64,000 bases of DNA from Solea solea (lineage: Eukaryota > Chordata > Actinopteri > Pleuronectiformes > Soleidae): contig NC_081154.1 in assembly GCF_958295425.1 (NCBI RefSeq), positions 13,409,938 to 13,473,937 of the forward strand, written 5' to 3'. This document shows, piece after piece, positions 28,001 to 38,300 of this stretch (positions are counted from its first letter, which is position 1; the number at the start of each line of letters is the position of its first letter). The translations under genes were made by a program, and so were the position numbers. The notes beneath the pieces are model-generated. The model did no database searches. It saw only the letters and a list, made by a program, of their open reading frames with translations, and was not told where the DNA came from.

Positions 28001-29154
28001 ATTCAAGTATCATTCCAGTCATGAACACCAACGTGGGAATAAAAGTACTTTGTAAACTAGGTGTGATGTAAAATGATCAGTTCACCAAATCACATTAGTG
28101 ACACAAACAAAAGGATTCCATTCTCAACTACACTGAGGTAGACAAAGTATTGGGAACAATTATGCATTTAGATTTTCATTACTAATGATCACAAGGGGAA
28201 CTTTTTCCATTACACAGTTCTGTCACAACATTTTCCATTACTTCATAGTACATCCTCAGCATGGGCGGGGTCATCACCGCAAAACTGCCGTGATGTTTTA
28301 TAGGCAACACAAACAAGAACTGGCCCTACTGAGTCATTACAATCAAAAGATAGAAAAGTTAAATATCGATCATCCCTGGAAAACACGGACACACAAAAAC
28401 ACACCAAGCAAAGCCACTTGAAAGAACTCATTGTACTAAAATGTCATCTTCATTTAAAAAGTGGGAGTGTGTAGCAGTGCTGGGTTTTTGGGACAGAGCA
28501 GCATCTCTGTGGTCTGTAATAGATCAGAGTTTATGTTCTGGTATCTGGAGCAAGGAGCTGTCTGAGACACCAGGCTGTCCAGCTGATTTACGAGGCCATA
28601 AAAGAGGCCAGTTATAGGGATGGGCTTTCGAGATGAACATGCAGCATCACAGATCTATTTGTAACACAGAGGTAAGTGGACAAGTCCTGCACCAAGCCCT
28701 AATGATGTCATTTCTAATTATCAGCACCTACAAATCTGCGCATTGGTGTCAGATGGTTTATCCAACTGCACAAGCTCGTGTTGTCCAAAACACCAAAGAT
28801 GTAAATCTAAAGAAACTGATTTTTGGTAGTCATTTTTCCTGATAATTGACAAGGAATATGTTAAAGATGGTTTCTGATTCCGCTGCACGACACCAGATCA
28901 TGCAGTTCTAAAGAAACAGTGCTCCTTTAAACAAGCAAGTAACCGATGATCTTCATTTAACAACACGACAGTCGTTTGACCTCTGGTTAACATGTGTATG
29001 AATAATTTAGCCATTATTAACACTGTAAATATTCCCTCCCTGCGTTACAGGCGTTGTCCAAGGAGGCAGCGTTGCCTACATTTGCACTCAGATCACGACC
29101 GTCGTGGAGCAGGAGCAGAGCAAAGTACTGTGGATTCCAGATGGCGCGCCGTAG
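3876..29154 (+). CDS. dlg5: dlg5, disks large homolog 5 (MAGUK scaffold), complete, 33 coding exons
   Basis: Membrane-associated scaffold of the MAGUK superfamily, known for roles in epithelial polarity, cell-cell junctions and centrosome/cilium function. Exons: 3876-4173, 9746-9814, 10409-10577, 10815-10958, 12251-12434, 14007-14263, 14556-14868, 15653-15883, 16839-17023, 17142-17267, 17522-17654, 17749-17873, 18077-18252, 18362-18465, 19332-19424, 19499-20449, 20617-20740, 20838-20982, 21203-21324, 21907-21990, 22065-22224, 23010-23172, 23262-23395, 23676-23840, 23952-24135, 24384-24532, 24785-24955, 25055-25251, 25643-25786, 25927-26054, 26196-26305, 27803-27912, 29051-29154. All phases join, giving 1983 residues with no internal stop; human DLG5 is about 1919. 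The start is the first ATG of its frame and gives MEPKHKELL, like human DLG5. All introns are GT/AG; the exon 3 donor (GTTCTG at 10578) is weak. Teleosts may carry dlg5a and dlg5b; I cannot say which this is. Confidence 0.96.
4238..4560 (+). repeat. Dispersed repeat, copy B, in dlg5 intron 1
   Basis: Second copy of the element at 2513-2712, same orientation, about 85-90% alike by eye over 200 bp. It runs on through a (CA)n stretch into a tail with CCCCTAACACGAACTGACTT and CCTCACCCTAAAACATTG. Such CCTAACC-type tails occur in common teleost interspersed repeats. The pair brackets the dlg5 promoter and first exon. Confidence 0.65.
5005..5285 (+). mobile_element. MITE-like element with ATCGATTA ends, copy 1
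   Basis: It begins agctgaaacaatcactcgat and ends in attaatcgattacagaaata, so the ends are AATCGATTA-type inverted repeats. The interior has cttcttaaatgtgaatattt, catcatttccaggtttgaca and acattttatggaccaaacga. The same blocks recur at 30290-30575 and, reversed and diverged, at 8735-9025. This layout fits a non-autonomous DNA transposon family I recognise as widespread in percomorph fish genomes. No coding capacity. Confidence 0.65.
5300..5560 (+). repeat. Interspersed repeat with taacc-type core
   Basis: Contains ctcacacacaggtttgcaca, then ccctaaccttatccataacc, then gtctcattaggacattagg. This order of blocks is like a common fish short interspersed element; an inverted relative lies near 51960-52190. 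Divergence is high, so the boundaries are approximate. Confidence 0.45.
5561..8734. other. dlg5 intron 1 interior, nothing recognised
   Basis: AT-rich intronic sequence. Open frames up to about 90 codons on both strands show no domain, coding bias or splice context that would support an exon. Poly-T runs occur near 6411-6421 and 7629-7637. Confidence 0.5.
8735..9025 (-). mobile_element. MITE-like element with ATCGATTA ends, copy 2 (reversed, diverged)
   Basis: Reverse complement of the element at 5005-5285, in a more decayed copy. Visible blocks are tttggtccacagaatataag, aaccgattattcgatcaaaa and aatcaattaatcgacacag. It lies in dlg5 intron 1, about 700 bp before exon 2. Confidence 0.55.
9746..17654 (+). 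CDS. dlg5: dlg5 exons 2-11: serine-rich hinge and long coiled coil
   Basis: Residues about 100-703. Exon 2 encodes a Ser-rich hinge (TMPSDSESSSSLSSL) that is almost unchanged from human. From about residue 141 to 690 the sequence is charged heptad coiled coil (for example NEKMETVLFQLRHVTRERDE and QEADV-type EALQEAEVAKCRRDWAFQER). The first part corresponds to the region called the Takusan domain in DLG5. Exon 11 ends with the highly conserved HSSHDSAIDTDSMEWETEV segment just before PDZ1. In the family this region mediates oligomerisation and partner binding. Confidence 0.92.
10018..10052. repeat. (CA)n microsatellite
   Basis: About 17 uninterrupted CA units in dlg5 intron 2, likely polymorphic in length. 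Confidence 0.95.
12184..12207. repeat. Poly-G tract near the dlg5 exon 5 acceptor
   Basis: A run of about 15 G, one T, then 7 G, ending about 45 bp before the acceptor AG at 12249-12250. It replaces part of the expected pyrimidine tract region and could form a quadruplex on the + strand and in the pre-mRNA. Confidence 0.9.
15329..15390 (+). repeat. 31-bp perfect direct duplication
   Basis: The unit ctataatcccacaaaatcaa plus ctttgtgaga occurs twice in immediate succession in dlg5 intron 7. Each unit holds a small inverted repeat (CACAAA / TTTGTG). Near identity indicates a recent tandem duplication. Confidence 0.9.
17749..19424 (+). CDS. dlg5: dlg5 exons 12-15: PDZ1 and PDZ2
   Basis: Residues about 704-869 hold two adjacent PDZ domains. 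PDZ1 (about 705-792) has the carboxylate-binding loop LKALGF and the strand DCGIFVSKVDKGSIAEGRL. PDZ2 (about 793-869) follows after a short linker, with SGIGLEGGVFV and GDRLLAINGIALDNKSL. The tandem arrangement, with hardly any spacer, is typical of DLG5. The four exons join without frame change. Confidence 0.93.
19499..22224 (+). CDS. dlg5: dlg5 exons 16-21: low-complexity linker between PDZ2 and PDZ3
   Basis: Residues about 870-1397. Exon 16 alone carries 317 codons and is the largest exon. The sequence is rich in Ser, Pro, Thr and His and predicted disordered. Short conserved islands are visible: NCSTQTDTC, GGTWPKV, YKKPKQRKSIFD, RRYRPKSAP, NPVYTAWSH, CRLSLDLSHK, NSLPSSARLGS, FRAERIKIPPTRYPRS and HSECSSPTPPMSP. 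These match islands in human DLG5 while the sequence between them has diverged freely. The many S/T-P sites suggest phosphorylation, but this is inference. Confidence 0.88.
23010..23395 (+). CDS. dlg5: dlg5 exons 22-23: PDZ3
   Basis: Residues about 1398-1496. The domain starts with RSVTIQKGAEPLGISIVSG, where PLGI is the carboxylate-binding loop, and continues through GGVFVSKVTAGSIAHQ and YGDQLLEFNGINL. Exon 22 begins after an AAG acceptor, and its first base completes a valine codon split from exon 21. Close to human PDZ3 over its full length. Confidence 0.93.
23676..24532 (+). CDS. dlg5: dlg5 exons 24-26: linker and PDZ4
   Basis: Residues about 1497-1662. Exon 24 encodes a Ser/Thr/Pro-rich linker. 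PDZ4 (about 1561-1642) contains VELGVQICGGNLYGIFV, with ELGV as the binding loop, followed by DDDSPAKCPDGLLPGDLLLE and a closing helix in EEAYLEMLKPAETITCKV. The end of exon 26 (GDAFFIR) starts the SH3 domain. Confidence 0.92.
24785..25251 (+). CDS. dlg5: dlg5 exons 27-28: SH3 domain and basic hook
   Basis: Residues about 1663-1785. The SH3 domain has RALYERVAESEQELSFKKDD, DILFVEDTLPNG and WMAWQLDENA. As in other MAGUKs, SH3 and GK probably pack together. The following hook is strongly basic (RRSFFRRRLKHKRSGSKDGK, about 1745-1770) and could bind acidic lipids or calmodulin-like partners; this last point is inference. Confidence 0.92.
25643..29154 (+). CDS. dlg5: dlg5 exons 29-33: guanylate-kinase-like domain and C terminus
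   Basis: Residues about 1786-1983. The usual P-loop position reads RPVLVLGPLVEASKDM and lacks the GxxGxGK(S/T) motif of true guanylate kinases. This fits the non-catalytic, phosphopeptide-binding GK domain of MAGUKs. Other conserved segments are RGVKDCVFIDYKRRSGHFDV, EITEKDCHCLLDIAPHAIER and EQSKVLWIP near the end. The stop codon is TAG at 29152-29154, after DGAP. The last exon lies 1.1 kb downstream of exon 32. Confidence 0.94.
26306..27802. other. dlg5 intron 31, no gene seen
   Basis: A 1.5-kb intron with a short (CA)n at 26690-26704 and otherwise unremarkable AT-rich sequence. Overlapping open frames on both strands near 26708-27137 are not supported by splice sites or recognisable protein features. 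Confidence 0.5.
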
Positions 29155-30110
29155 AAATTTCACTTTTATGGTTTACTATGGGACACACAGTGAATCGGTA
29201 CATCCTACAGACATCACAGCCAACGCCAATATCTCTTCTCATACACCAATATCAGCACTGATGATGATGATGATGATCGTGTAATATTCCCACTACAATA
29301 GTGATGTACTGTACTACAGATAGATTTGTTTACACTAGCATTTAATACTTGAATGTTTGACTTCCCCTTGTATCTAGTAGCACTCCTTTAATCCCATGTT
29401 TTTCCATGAATATTTTGGACCACAGAAATCTGCATGGATGCAAACTGAAGATGTTATTCTTGATATGAAGATAGACTGGAGCACTATGTTCCCCTCTCTA
29501 TATTTATATGTATTCTCTTGCCATTTAATTTATCTAATCAAATCAAAGATGTTGGTTATAAGCTTTTATTACACACGTGTAGTTGTCTAGTTAACAGGAA
29601 GGAGGTTCTTTTCCAAGTAATGTTCTTATTTATAGAGGAGAAATTGGGGCAAATTTGCTTCCTTCAGTCTGTTCTATTTTCTTGTCTGTTCTGACCACTT
29701 TTTTTTTTTTTCCACTGTTGACATTTCAGTACTAGAACCGATATTGTGCCAAGCTAAAATTATGTTTAACCTCTTTATTCTTTGTAATTAACACAACTGC
29801 CATAATGAATCATTCGACATGAACGTCAGTTTGTTCAGGTCGTCTTTTCTTTTTTGCAAATACTGTTCCAATTCATCATTCATTTTATTTTATTTTTTTT
29901 AAGAAGGGATGTTTTATTTCTGGGTCACGGTCAGCTATCACCACATTCACATGCACCCCCTTTGATCGTTGTCAACATTTCATCTTCAAGCTGGATGGAA
30001 ACACTGTTGGGTCATGTTTTCTCCTAATGAAGGTTAATATTTCTACAAAATATTAAAAAAAGAACACCAGTGCAGTTAATGGAATGCATGTTGTCTGTGG
30101 TTTTTTTTCC
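29155..30110 (+). other. dlg5: dlg5 3' UTR with candidate polyadenylation site
   Basis: Non-coding sequence after the TAG at 29152. It includes a (GAT)n-like run at 29262-29276. A candidate signal ATTAAA at 30052-30057 is followed by a GT/T-rich stretch at 30089-30110. This gives a 3' UTR of roughly 0.9 kb. No better AATAAA was seen before it. The end is an inference. Confidence 0.5.
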
Positions 30111-30289
30111 TCTTGGAACTTTTACTGTACTGCTGCTATAAAAACAAAGGTTTTAACAGGTTAATAATCACCTTCGACAAGGGGGTTCATATTTTGTCAT
30201 CAGAGTTTGTCTTCAATTCAAAAACGTTAACGGTTTAGGACATTTTCTGGCCCAAGGGAGGAAACTAGGATTTTGGCACTTTTGAGTAG

Positions 30290-30575
30290 AGCTGAAACAA
30301 TTACTCTTTTAATCGATTGCTAAATTAATCATCAACTGCTTTGATAATAGATTATTAAAACAAGATTTGATTGTTTCAGCTTCTTAAATGTGAATATTTT
30401 CTGGTTTCTTTGCTCTAGATAACAAAGAAATCATTAAAAGTGAATCATTTTGGTTTGTGGACAAAAGACATTCGAGAACATCATTTCCAGGTTTGACAAA
30501 CACTGATCAACATTTAATGTTTTGACATTTTATGGACAAAGCAATTACTCGATGAATCGAGAAAATAATCATTAG
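30290..30575 (+). mobile_element. MITE-like element with ATCGATTA ends, copy 3
   Basis: Closest relative of the copy at 5005-5285, same strand. It begins agagctgaaacaattactct and continues with cttcttaaatgtgaatattt, gaacatcatttccaggtttg and gcaattactcgatgaatcga. It lies between the dlg5 3' end and the kcnma1 promoter. Confidence 0.7.
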
Positions 30576-31079
30576 TTGTGAGAAACTTTCTAAAGTCAAT
30601 GTCACAAGTCAGACCTGAAAAATGATGCACCGTTTGTCCACCAGGTGGAGTAAACCACCACTGTAAAAGGTGAGAAATTGTTTTCACACCGTTTTCCCAC
30701 GGCTGTTTATTATAATAGAAAAACACTCCTGCTCATGGACTAGTGGATATTTGGCATTGCTTGAGGTCAGATGAGAACTTCTGGTGATTTACATCACTAA
30801 GAGATCAAGTTAGTACGTGGGTGATCATTTGTTTTATATGAATCGTTCATCCAGTCATGATAATGTCAATCAGGTGCCCACAAAGCTGTAAAATCATCAA
30901 CAAATTGAAAAAATAATACTAAATCCATATTAATACAATAAATATACATGTTAAATGATTAAAAAGCCGTTGTTTTGATATGAATATGTCGTCAGTGGTT
31001 TTTAAGATCATGTTTGGGTGTTAGACGGATGTGACCACAAAGTTAGGGTCATCAAACATTAATGGAGCGGTCACTATAA

Positions 31080-31830
31080 ATAACTGAACGTCCAGATAAG
31101 CATCGACGTCTGCCATCGGTGGCTCCTCCCCTCCACTACCTGTAAATCTGCGATGCCATCTTCCAGCGAGGGGATTGTGACGGGCGGCTGCTGGAGCCGA
31201 GCCAGCGGCGATCGGGCGTCAGAGACCCGCTATTCATAACCAGAGACACCGTCACCGTTTGTTTTAACGACGTCTGCTCCTCAAAAGGAAAACCGAGCGC
31301 ATGCGACTTTTGACGCGAGCGGCGCATTCAACAGTGCGCGGTGTGGAGCTGCCAGCGGCGGACCTGCTCAAAGCTGGGAGTGAAGGAGTGAGGGAGTCAT
31401 CCATTCATCCACTCATCGATCGGGTTCTCACTATAATAACACTTGCACTTTGATCCACGTGGGACTGTCCGTGGAATCGTGAGTTTTTGAGAAGTTCGGT
31501 GTGAAATTTGTTATTATTTTTGATTTTTACGCACAGATAAAAACGCGCACCCATGAAGGCGCATCGCGAGACACACGACTGAATCCGCGTTTAAGAGTTT
31601 TTTTTTTTTTTTTTTAAATATATATATATTATTGCTTTTGTTTTGTCCATTCATCCTGAGCGTCCTCCCCCGCGTGAAGGCAGATGAGAAGACAGACGAG
31701 TGGAGGGTGGTTCACTCAACATGGCTGAGCTGCTGTGGCATGAGGAGGCGCTGGCTGGACCTCCCCACAGCGCCTGACTCCCAATAGAGTCGATTGTTTG
31801 TTTAGGCTGGGAGGTGATTAGAAGTTGATA
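31080..31830 (+). promoter_or_regulatory. kcnma1: kcnma1 promoter and 5' leader
   Basis: The sequence becomes CpG-rich between about 31090 and 31330 (for example GTGACGGGCGGCTGCTGG, GCGATCGGGCG and GCGAGCGGCGCATTCA). A CT-rich GGCTCCTCCCCTCC block lies at 31120, and a T17 run with a TATATATAT stretch lies at 31599-31630. The leader contains several short ORFs. An in-frame TAG at 31819-31821 closes the frame upstream of the kcnma1 start. The transcription start is not defined by sequence alone. Confidence 0.6.
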
Positions 31831-32361
31831 ATGCCTAAGAACAGGGAGAGATTCAACCCAGACCCGTCCATCCACATATCCAAGATGAACGTGATCATCC
31901 CGTTTTCACCTGATGTGCCCTGTGACAGTAACGGCCAGCGGATGTGGTGGGCTTTCCTCGCCTCATCCATGGTCACTTTCTTCGGGGGTCTCTTCATCAT
32001 CCTCCTGTGGAGGACCCTCAGGTATCTGTGGACCGTGTGCTGCCACTGTCGTGCCAAAAAGAAGGTATGTCACCAGGCCACTGCTTCATCTATTGACGTG
32101 TGGATCCCATACTTTTGTTGTTGTTGTTGTTGTATAGAATGCGAGTTTGATGTAAATAGACCTGTAGTTAAATCTGTGCTGAGGCTCCATTCACAGAGAA
32201 TACTGTATGTGTGTGTGTGTGTGTGAGAGACAATGAGATACCTTTGTACTACAACGATTGTACTGTAGGCCCACATACTGGTGAAGGTGTGTTGGGTTTA
32301 TAGTTTTACTACCTTTCTCTTTGTGCCATTATATCGCTTGGCGATGCTCCCGGTTCAATGA

Positions 32362-32393
<32 letters not shown>

Positions 32394-35300
32394 TTACTGC
32401 CTCCATCAGTGCTGCTGAAAGCAGAAAACACGAAAAACAAAAGTGAAATCCCTCAATCCAGTGTTTCAAAATGTGTTTGTGTAGTTTGGATGATCCATGC
32501 AGAGTTTTCAACTACTTTCTAATATAATGTTGGTCCAATGAAAAACAATGTGTAGTGTGGATTAATGAAACAAACTAATGAAGAATTTTATCACAGTAGC
32601 TAAAATAGTATGATTGTTGTTTTTTGGCAAAGTTTTAAATGTGATTCTGTGCCTGGTGGTAGGAAGAAATTCTACTTTTGAGTATTATGTTTTATTTAAA
32701 AAACTAATCGCAATATTATACTACTTTTTTAAATTGGCAAACAACCTGAAGGCATCCGTGTGCTCCATCTTGTTAAATGTTGTAAACTCTAAACTGTAGT
32801 TACGTCAGGAATCAAATTGCGATAAATGAAAAATAATTTGAAAAAAAAATCACAATCCCATATTTTACTTTAATCCTTCAGTCCTAGCATAGCGTAGTTT
32901 TCCATAATACATGTTCTCATCATCATAATTTGCCTCCACTGAGTCCAAAGTCAGGACACACAGACCCTGCCACTGCCAGCTGCTGCTTCAAGTGTGAGAC
33001 TCTGTTCTCTCACCACTGGTGTGTATTTAAGTGTCTGTGTGGAGGTTAACACTCGAGTCCCAGTGTAATCCCGAGAAATTATTTTCTTAACATTTAAGGC
33101 TCGCTGCCACTAGATTTTCTGCTTTACAATTGTTATGACACCATCTGCCCGAGGCCGTCTGCTGTCCAGCTTTACGGAACAATACAAAGGTCTCAATTAT
33201 AGAGCTCCGTTTCCCCCTCCCCATTTAAACAAAATGTAGTTTAGAAATGTAAAACAGGAGGAGTGTAGTGATGGAGGTTCTAGAGACGCATGTATGCGCA
33301 TTCATCTCTCAGACAGGTGTGATGGTCGTGGAGAAATGGCACAGGCTTCGTGCAGGGTGGTGTTGACCTTTTAAAAAAAGGGAGACACCTGTATCATTTC
33401 CACGCTTTGGTCTGCTCCTGTTTACAATTAGGGCTGCGGCTAATGAGTACATCCTTCAGCTGTAAATCTTCTCATGCACTAATCACCTGCTCTTTAAAAC
33501 ATCTATAAATAAGGGCTATAAATAGCGATAAAATGCCAAGTTCCCAGGCCAGTGCAATGTATTCGAGCTGCTTTTTTCAGCCAAGTCTGATAATGTTCAC
33601 GCTGTAAGAATACAAAGTAGAAGCAGGAACTAAGTTGTTTTTCTTGACACCTGACTGTAGATGAAATAATCACCAGAAAAATGCATCGGCCCGCAGCGCA
33701 ACACTGTTCACAAGAGAGCAGTCAGATTTTGTTTGTGGAGATTTTTGCCAGGTGAAGCTGGTGAGCTGCACCAACCTGTTGTGCTGCTCTGTGGGAGTTG
33801 ACCAGGGACGTGTCATCCTTTCACTTCCAATCTGCCTTCTGCTCTCCGCACTTTGATTTTGTACTTCCTGCTGTTTCCCCACCCAACTCTCACCCCGTCT
33901 TTCTCTCTTCATCTTAAGAATCCACCTTTCTTTAAAAATATCAGAAATGCAGTGTCAGGCACACTCGCCATGTACCAGTATGAATCAGTACTTTCGTTGC
34001 TAAGCAACTAGCAAGCACAGGATTTCATTATAAGAGTAAATCTCCCTGTGTTATGCAGTTGTCTCGGATGTGTGAGGTTGTGCTGGAGAAACACCCCCCC
34101 CCCCATCACCATAGTCTGTGCATGTCATTAACAGCCCAAACATGGAGCTTTCAGTGCATTGTTCAGAGATGATAATCTGTTTCCTCCTGTGATTTCCAGT
34201 TTGTTTTTCCCCTCAGTGTGGGGCGTTCACTGGCCTGCTCTCATGTGTGTGAGTCCGAGCCTCCATCACTGTGCCTCTGCCTTCCTACTCTGATGGTAAT
34301 CGATGAAACTCTGAGCTTGTGAGGTTCTGATAAATGACAGCTATTATCTATCTGAGAGGAAGAAAGAAATTGTTAGAGGTTAAGGTTGTTTTTTTTGGGG
34401 GGGCTTTTTTTTATTGTTAATATTATTCTGCCTCGGTTTGGTCTTCATGTGCAGAAAGGACGCGACATGTGTACGCTGCATCCTTCACCTGAAAACTGCA
34501 GTACAAGTTTTTTAACTTATGGTGCTTTTCCATTACATAGCTCTAGCAGTACTCAACTCGGTTTGGTACGACACGCAAACTAGTGTTTTCAGTGTAACTG
34601 AATCATTAGAATGAGTTCATCAACACAATGACCAGAGCAGACTCCATCTGACATAGTCACTCAATTATAATACGGCTGAACAGGTTGCGACTCAGCTTAC
34701 GATTGCCGGCTTTCGGCAGTGCCGTCGCTAAATACACCAGACTCCTCTGTTAAATATTGAGATTTTACAAATGTTCCTGCTGAAAATAGGAGCTGAACAC
34801 ACTTTCAGGATTCTCAAAGTCTTTTTTTACTCATCTACAGTTCGGCATTGTTCGCTTTGATTCATGTGTTGGACGCTCATGAGTCTTCTAGTGATGACAC
34901 TCGGACCAATCAGTGTTTGGCAGCTTAACGTCACATTTAAATCGGCAGGTACTAAGAAAAAAAAAAAATTAGTAGAATAGAGTCGAGCTAGAACTGTATA
35001 AAGAAAAAGCGTCTTTAGTAAACTTTGTTTTCAGTGATACTCAACCTGTTTGCAACTGTCTCACTTTACTAGCGCAATCTTCCTGTCTTGACAGACCTAT
35101 GTGTAGTGCAGGAATGTCGCCAGGTGACACAAAATCGAAACACCAGGTTCACCAGTCTAATAATGTAAAAATAAGTTTTATTCTTACTGGCATCTACAAA
35201 AGGTGACTCATGCACACCCAGAGAGCCTTGTGCATCTTCTGTCAGTGACTCAGTGTTGTGATATGTCAGGTTCATGGAGATACAGGTGGGGGGAGGGGCT

Positions 35301-38300
35301 GGGTGATGGGAAGGGGTCAGGGTGTGACTTGTGGATTCAGGGCGAGTTTTACTCCGACTCTTGTTAGTGATCTATGAAGTAATTCAGTAAGTAGAGTAAG
35401 AGGGTCGGGAATGCTGAGTGGGACTTTTGTTGTCAGACACACACAGAGAGCGAGAGAGAGAATGCCAATAAGTTAAGCAGAGAGAACATTAATGTGGTGC
35501 AGCCCCTATTATTATATCAGTGTTTTAAATCATTAAATACAACAGCCTCATGACTTATTTGGTAGCTCACAGTAAACACATTATACATAAAACTTTGTAT
35601 TTGTGGAGATATTTGTACACAGTGTAAACAGTGCAAATAGCACAGCAGTGCAAACAAAGTGTGTTGAGAGTGTCAAAAGCAGCTTGGTACAAAGTACAAT
35701 ACCACTTCAAATGACCCTTTAAACAGAATATCATGGAAACATTCCGATATTTATACAAACTATAAATATGCAAGAAATATGCAGGTCACATACACAACTC
35801 AAACAAAAACAAACAGCTACTAGTTTCCTTTATATAGTTTAACCTACCATTGTGTATATTATAGCTGAACATACCTTAATACTCTGTATTCATCTTGTAT
35901 GTGGAAGTCACTTTGTGCTTAATCTTGAAAAGTGCTGCACAAACAAATTATATTCCTTTTAATATTCATTTAATTGGCTGTTGCGAGTATTAGCGGCTCA
36001 TGTTACACAGTATAAGCAGCATGCTAAAGCCTGGCTGTCACTGCACCATCTGTGATCCCACAGGTCCCAGATGAACACTAATGTTGAACACGGACACTGC
36101 CAGAGCCTGCTGCGTTCCATCGGTCTGAAAGACTAAATATGCACTTCATGCTGGTGTGAGACAGTTCAATGCAGTGTCTACAGTATATATACACACACAC
36201 TGCATGTTCTGTCTTAAGTACTGATCATAGTTGAACTGCAATTCCCACTGATTTTCAACATTTCAAATTATATACAGTCGAGTCAATACATGCCACTGAC
36301 TTCTGTTCCAATCTTTACCATATACACTTGACATAGATATTTACCAAATAGTCTTTCATGCATTAAGTGATTACACTGAAGAGGCTCTTCACAAAGTTGA
36401 GGGGTTTGATCAGTTATGCGACTGATATTTCAGGAAATTATGTAAATTATAATTACTCATGAGCCACATGTTCTATTCTAGTTTAACATCCTCCGCCTTT
36501 GAGAAATGACCATGGTAGGTCAGAGGACTAAGAGTACAGCGTTGATCGATGACTCGTACTGTCGGGAGAACTCGATTTAGGCGAGTGAGAAACCTAAATT
36601 TGGAGACTTATCGATCAAAGTGACAGTGAGGAAATGTGCTGCTTTGACTTTAATGACTACTTTGCTGGTGTCAGCTCCTGATAAATAATTTACCTTGTAC
36701 ATTTTAACCTCATTAAAAAGCTGCTTAAAGTTTGCCATTACATTGTGCACTTCCTACCAGAAGGACCCGATCTTTGGGTTACATTTTGAAGAAAAATATT
36801 CTTAAAAATTATTCTGTGCTCAGTAGCTGAACGTTCTTGTCCACATTAGTCAAGAAAAAAAATATATCTGAATAGAAGCACAGGTTTTTAGGTAAGGACT
36901 ATGATTTGAGTTTTTTTTGGTCTGGTGTCAAACTGCTAGTTTATTCCAGGTCAGTTAAATTAATCCTGTGATGTAGTCTCTCAAATTAAATTTGAGAAAT
37001 CCAAGAACCCGCATTTTAATTACCAATTCAATGATAAATACCCGAGATCCAATGCACACTAAATTGATTTAATTTAGGGATGAAACAAAGTCTTTGCACC
37101 CTAGTCATTGGAGCTATCTTTGCACTCATCTCATTTAATGTTAACCATATTAAAATAATTACAAGCACCAAAGTTGCAATATTAGTTCAAATGTAAATTT
37201 TAATTTGACAAAATGAATTGATGCAAGTACAGTATATGAATGATAGGAAAACAAGGTTGCGTCAGCGTGTGCCGGTTGTATGTATGGGTGACGTTTCACA
37301 GTCTGAGGCAGTGACAAGACAATTCATTTTGACAGTTACATTTGAAATAAAACCCAGATTTGCCCAAAGGCTTCAGACTCTGATCTACAAAAAGACATTT
37401 AGCTTTACATGATTAAAAATTAACAAGTGGGTAATACCACGTTGAGCTGATTCACAAAGCTAGAAGGATCCTTTTCTAGTTTTGGAAACTGCACGACCAT
37501 GGTTCACCAGTCAGTCAGGATAAAATGGTCAGGTTTCCTTCACACAGAGAGAAGAAGGGAAGGAGAAAAGTCTCCTTGAGTCGACTCGGTTAACCTTGTT
37601 CTCTGTAGTGTTAAGGAAGCCCAGCTCATTAAATCCTGAATGATTCTACATTAAGAAAAATGAAAATGTTGATTCTAAAAGAACATGCACAGGGATTTTA
37701 ACATCTCCTGCACTTTTCCTTAAACATTAAATGCAAATTGTTCCGTAAACATGCCATTTAATTATCGCAAAAAATAAATAAATGTTCAAGTCTAAATTAA
37801 AATTTAGACTTAAACATTGATGAGTCTGTTGAAGCAATTGGGCAAAAAAGCATCAAGCCCTTTGTGCTATAGGTTGTAGCTTTTTGTTTATCGTTGACAT
37901 AAAAAGGTCTCTGGTTTTCAGGAGTACAGTTCATGGAAAACTCAGCACAGGATGTTGACAATATCTTGTAGTTTGGGCGCAGCCATTTGGAGGTGAGGAT
38001 TTTAGGACAAGGCGAAGCAAGGGCTTGGTCAGCCTGAGCCATGAATGCTGAAGGTAAAAGGAAAAATAATCCTAAGTATAAAGCACACACGGAAAAAAAA
38101 CAAGCTTCATAATATATCAAAAGGACATACCTGAGGAAATCCAGTGGCAACAAAACATCATGGGTTTGGTCCAGCTTAGGTCATGGATCCTAGAGGTAAA
38201 AGGAAAAGTAATCTTAAGTATAAAGTATGCAAGAAATAATACAAGTTCATAATATATGAAAGGACATACTTGAAGACATCCTGTAGAAACATAACATCAT

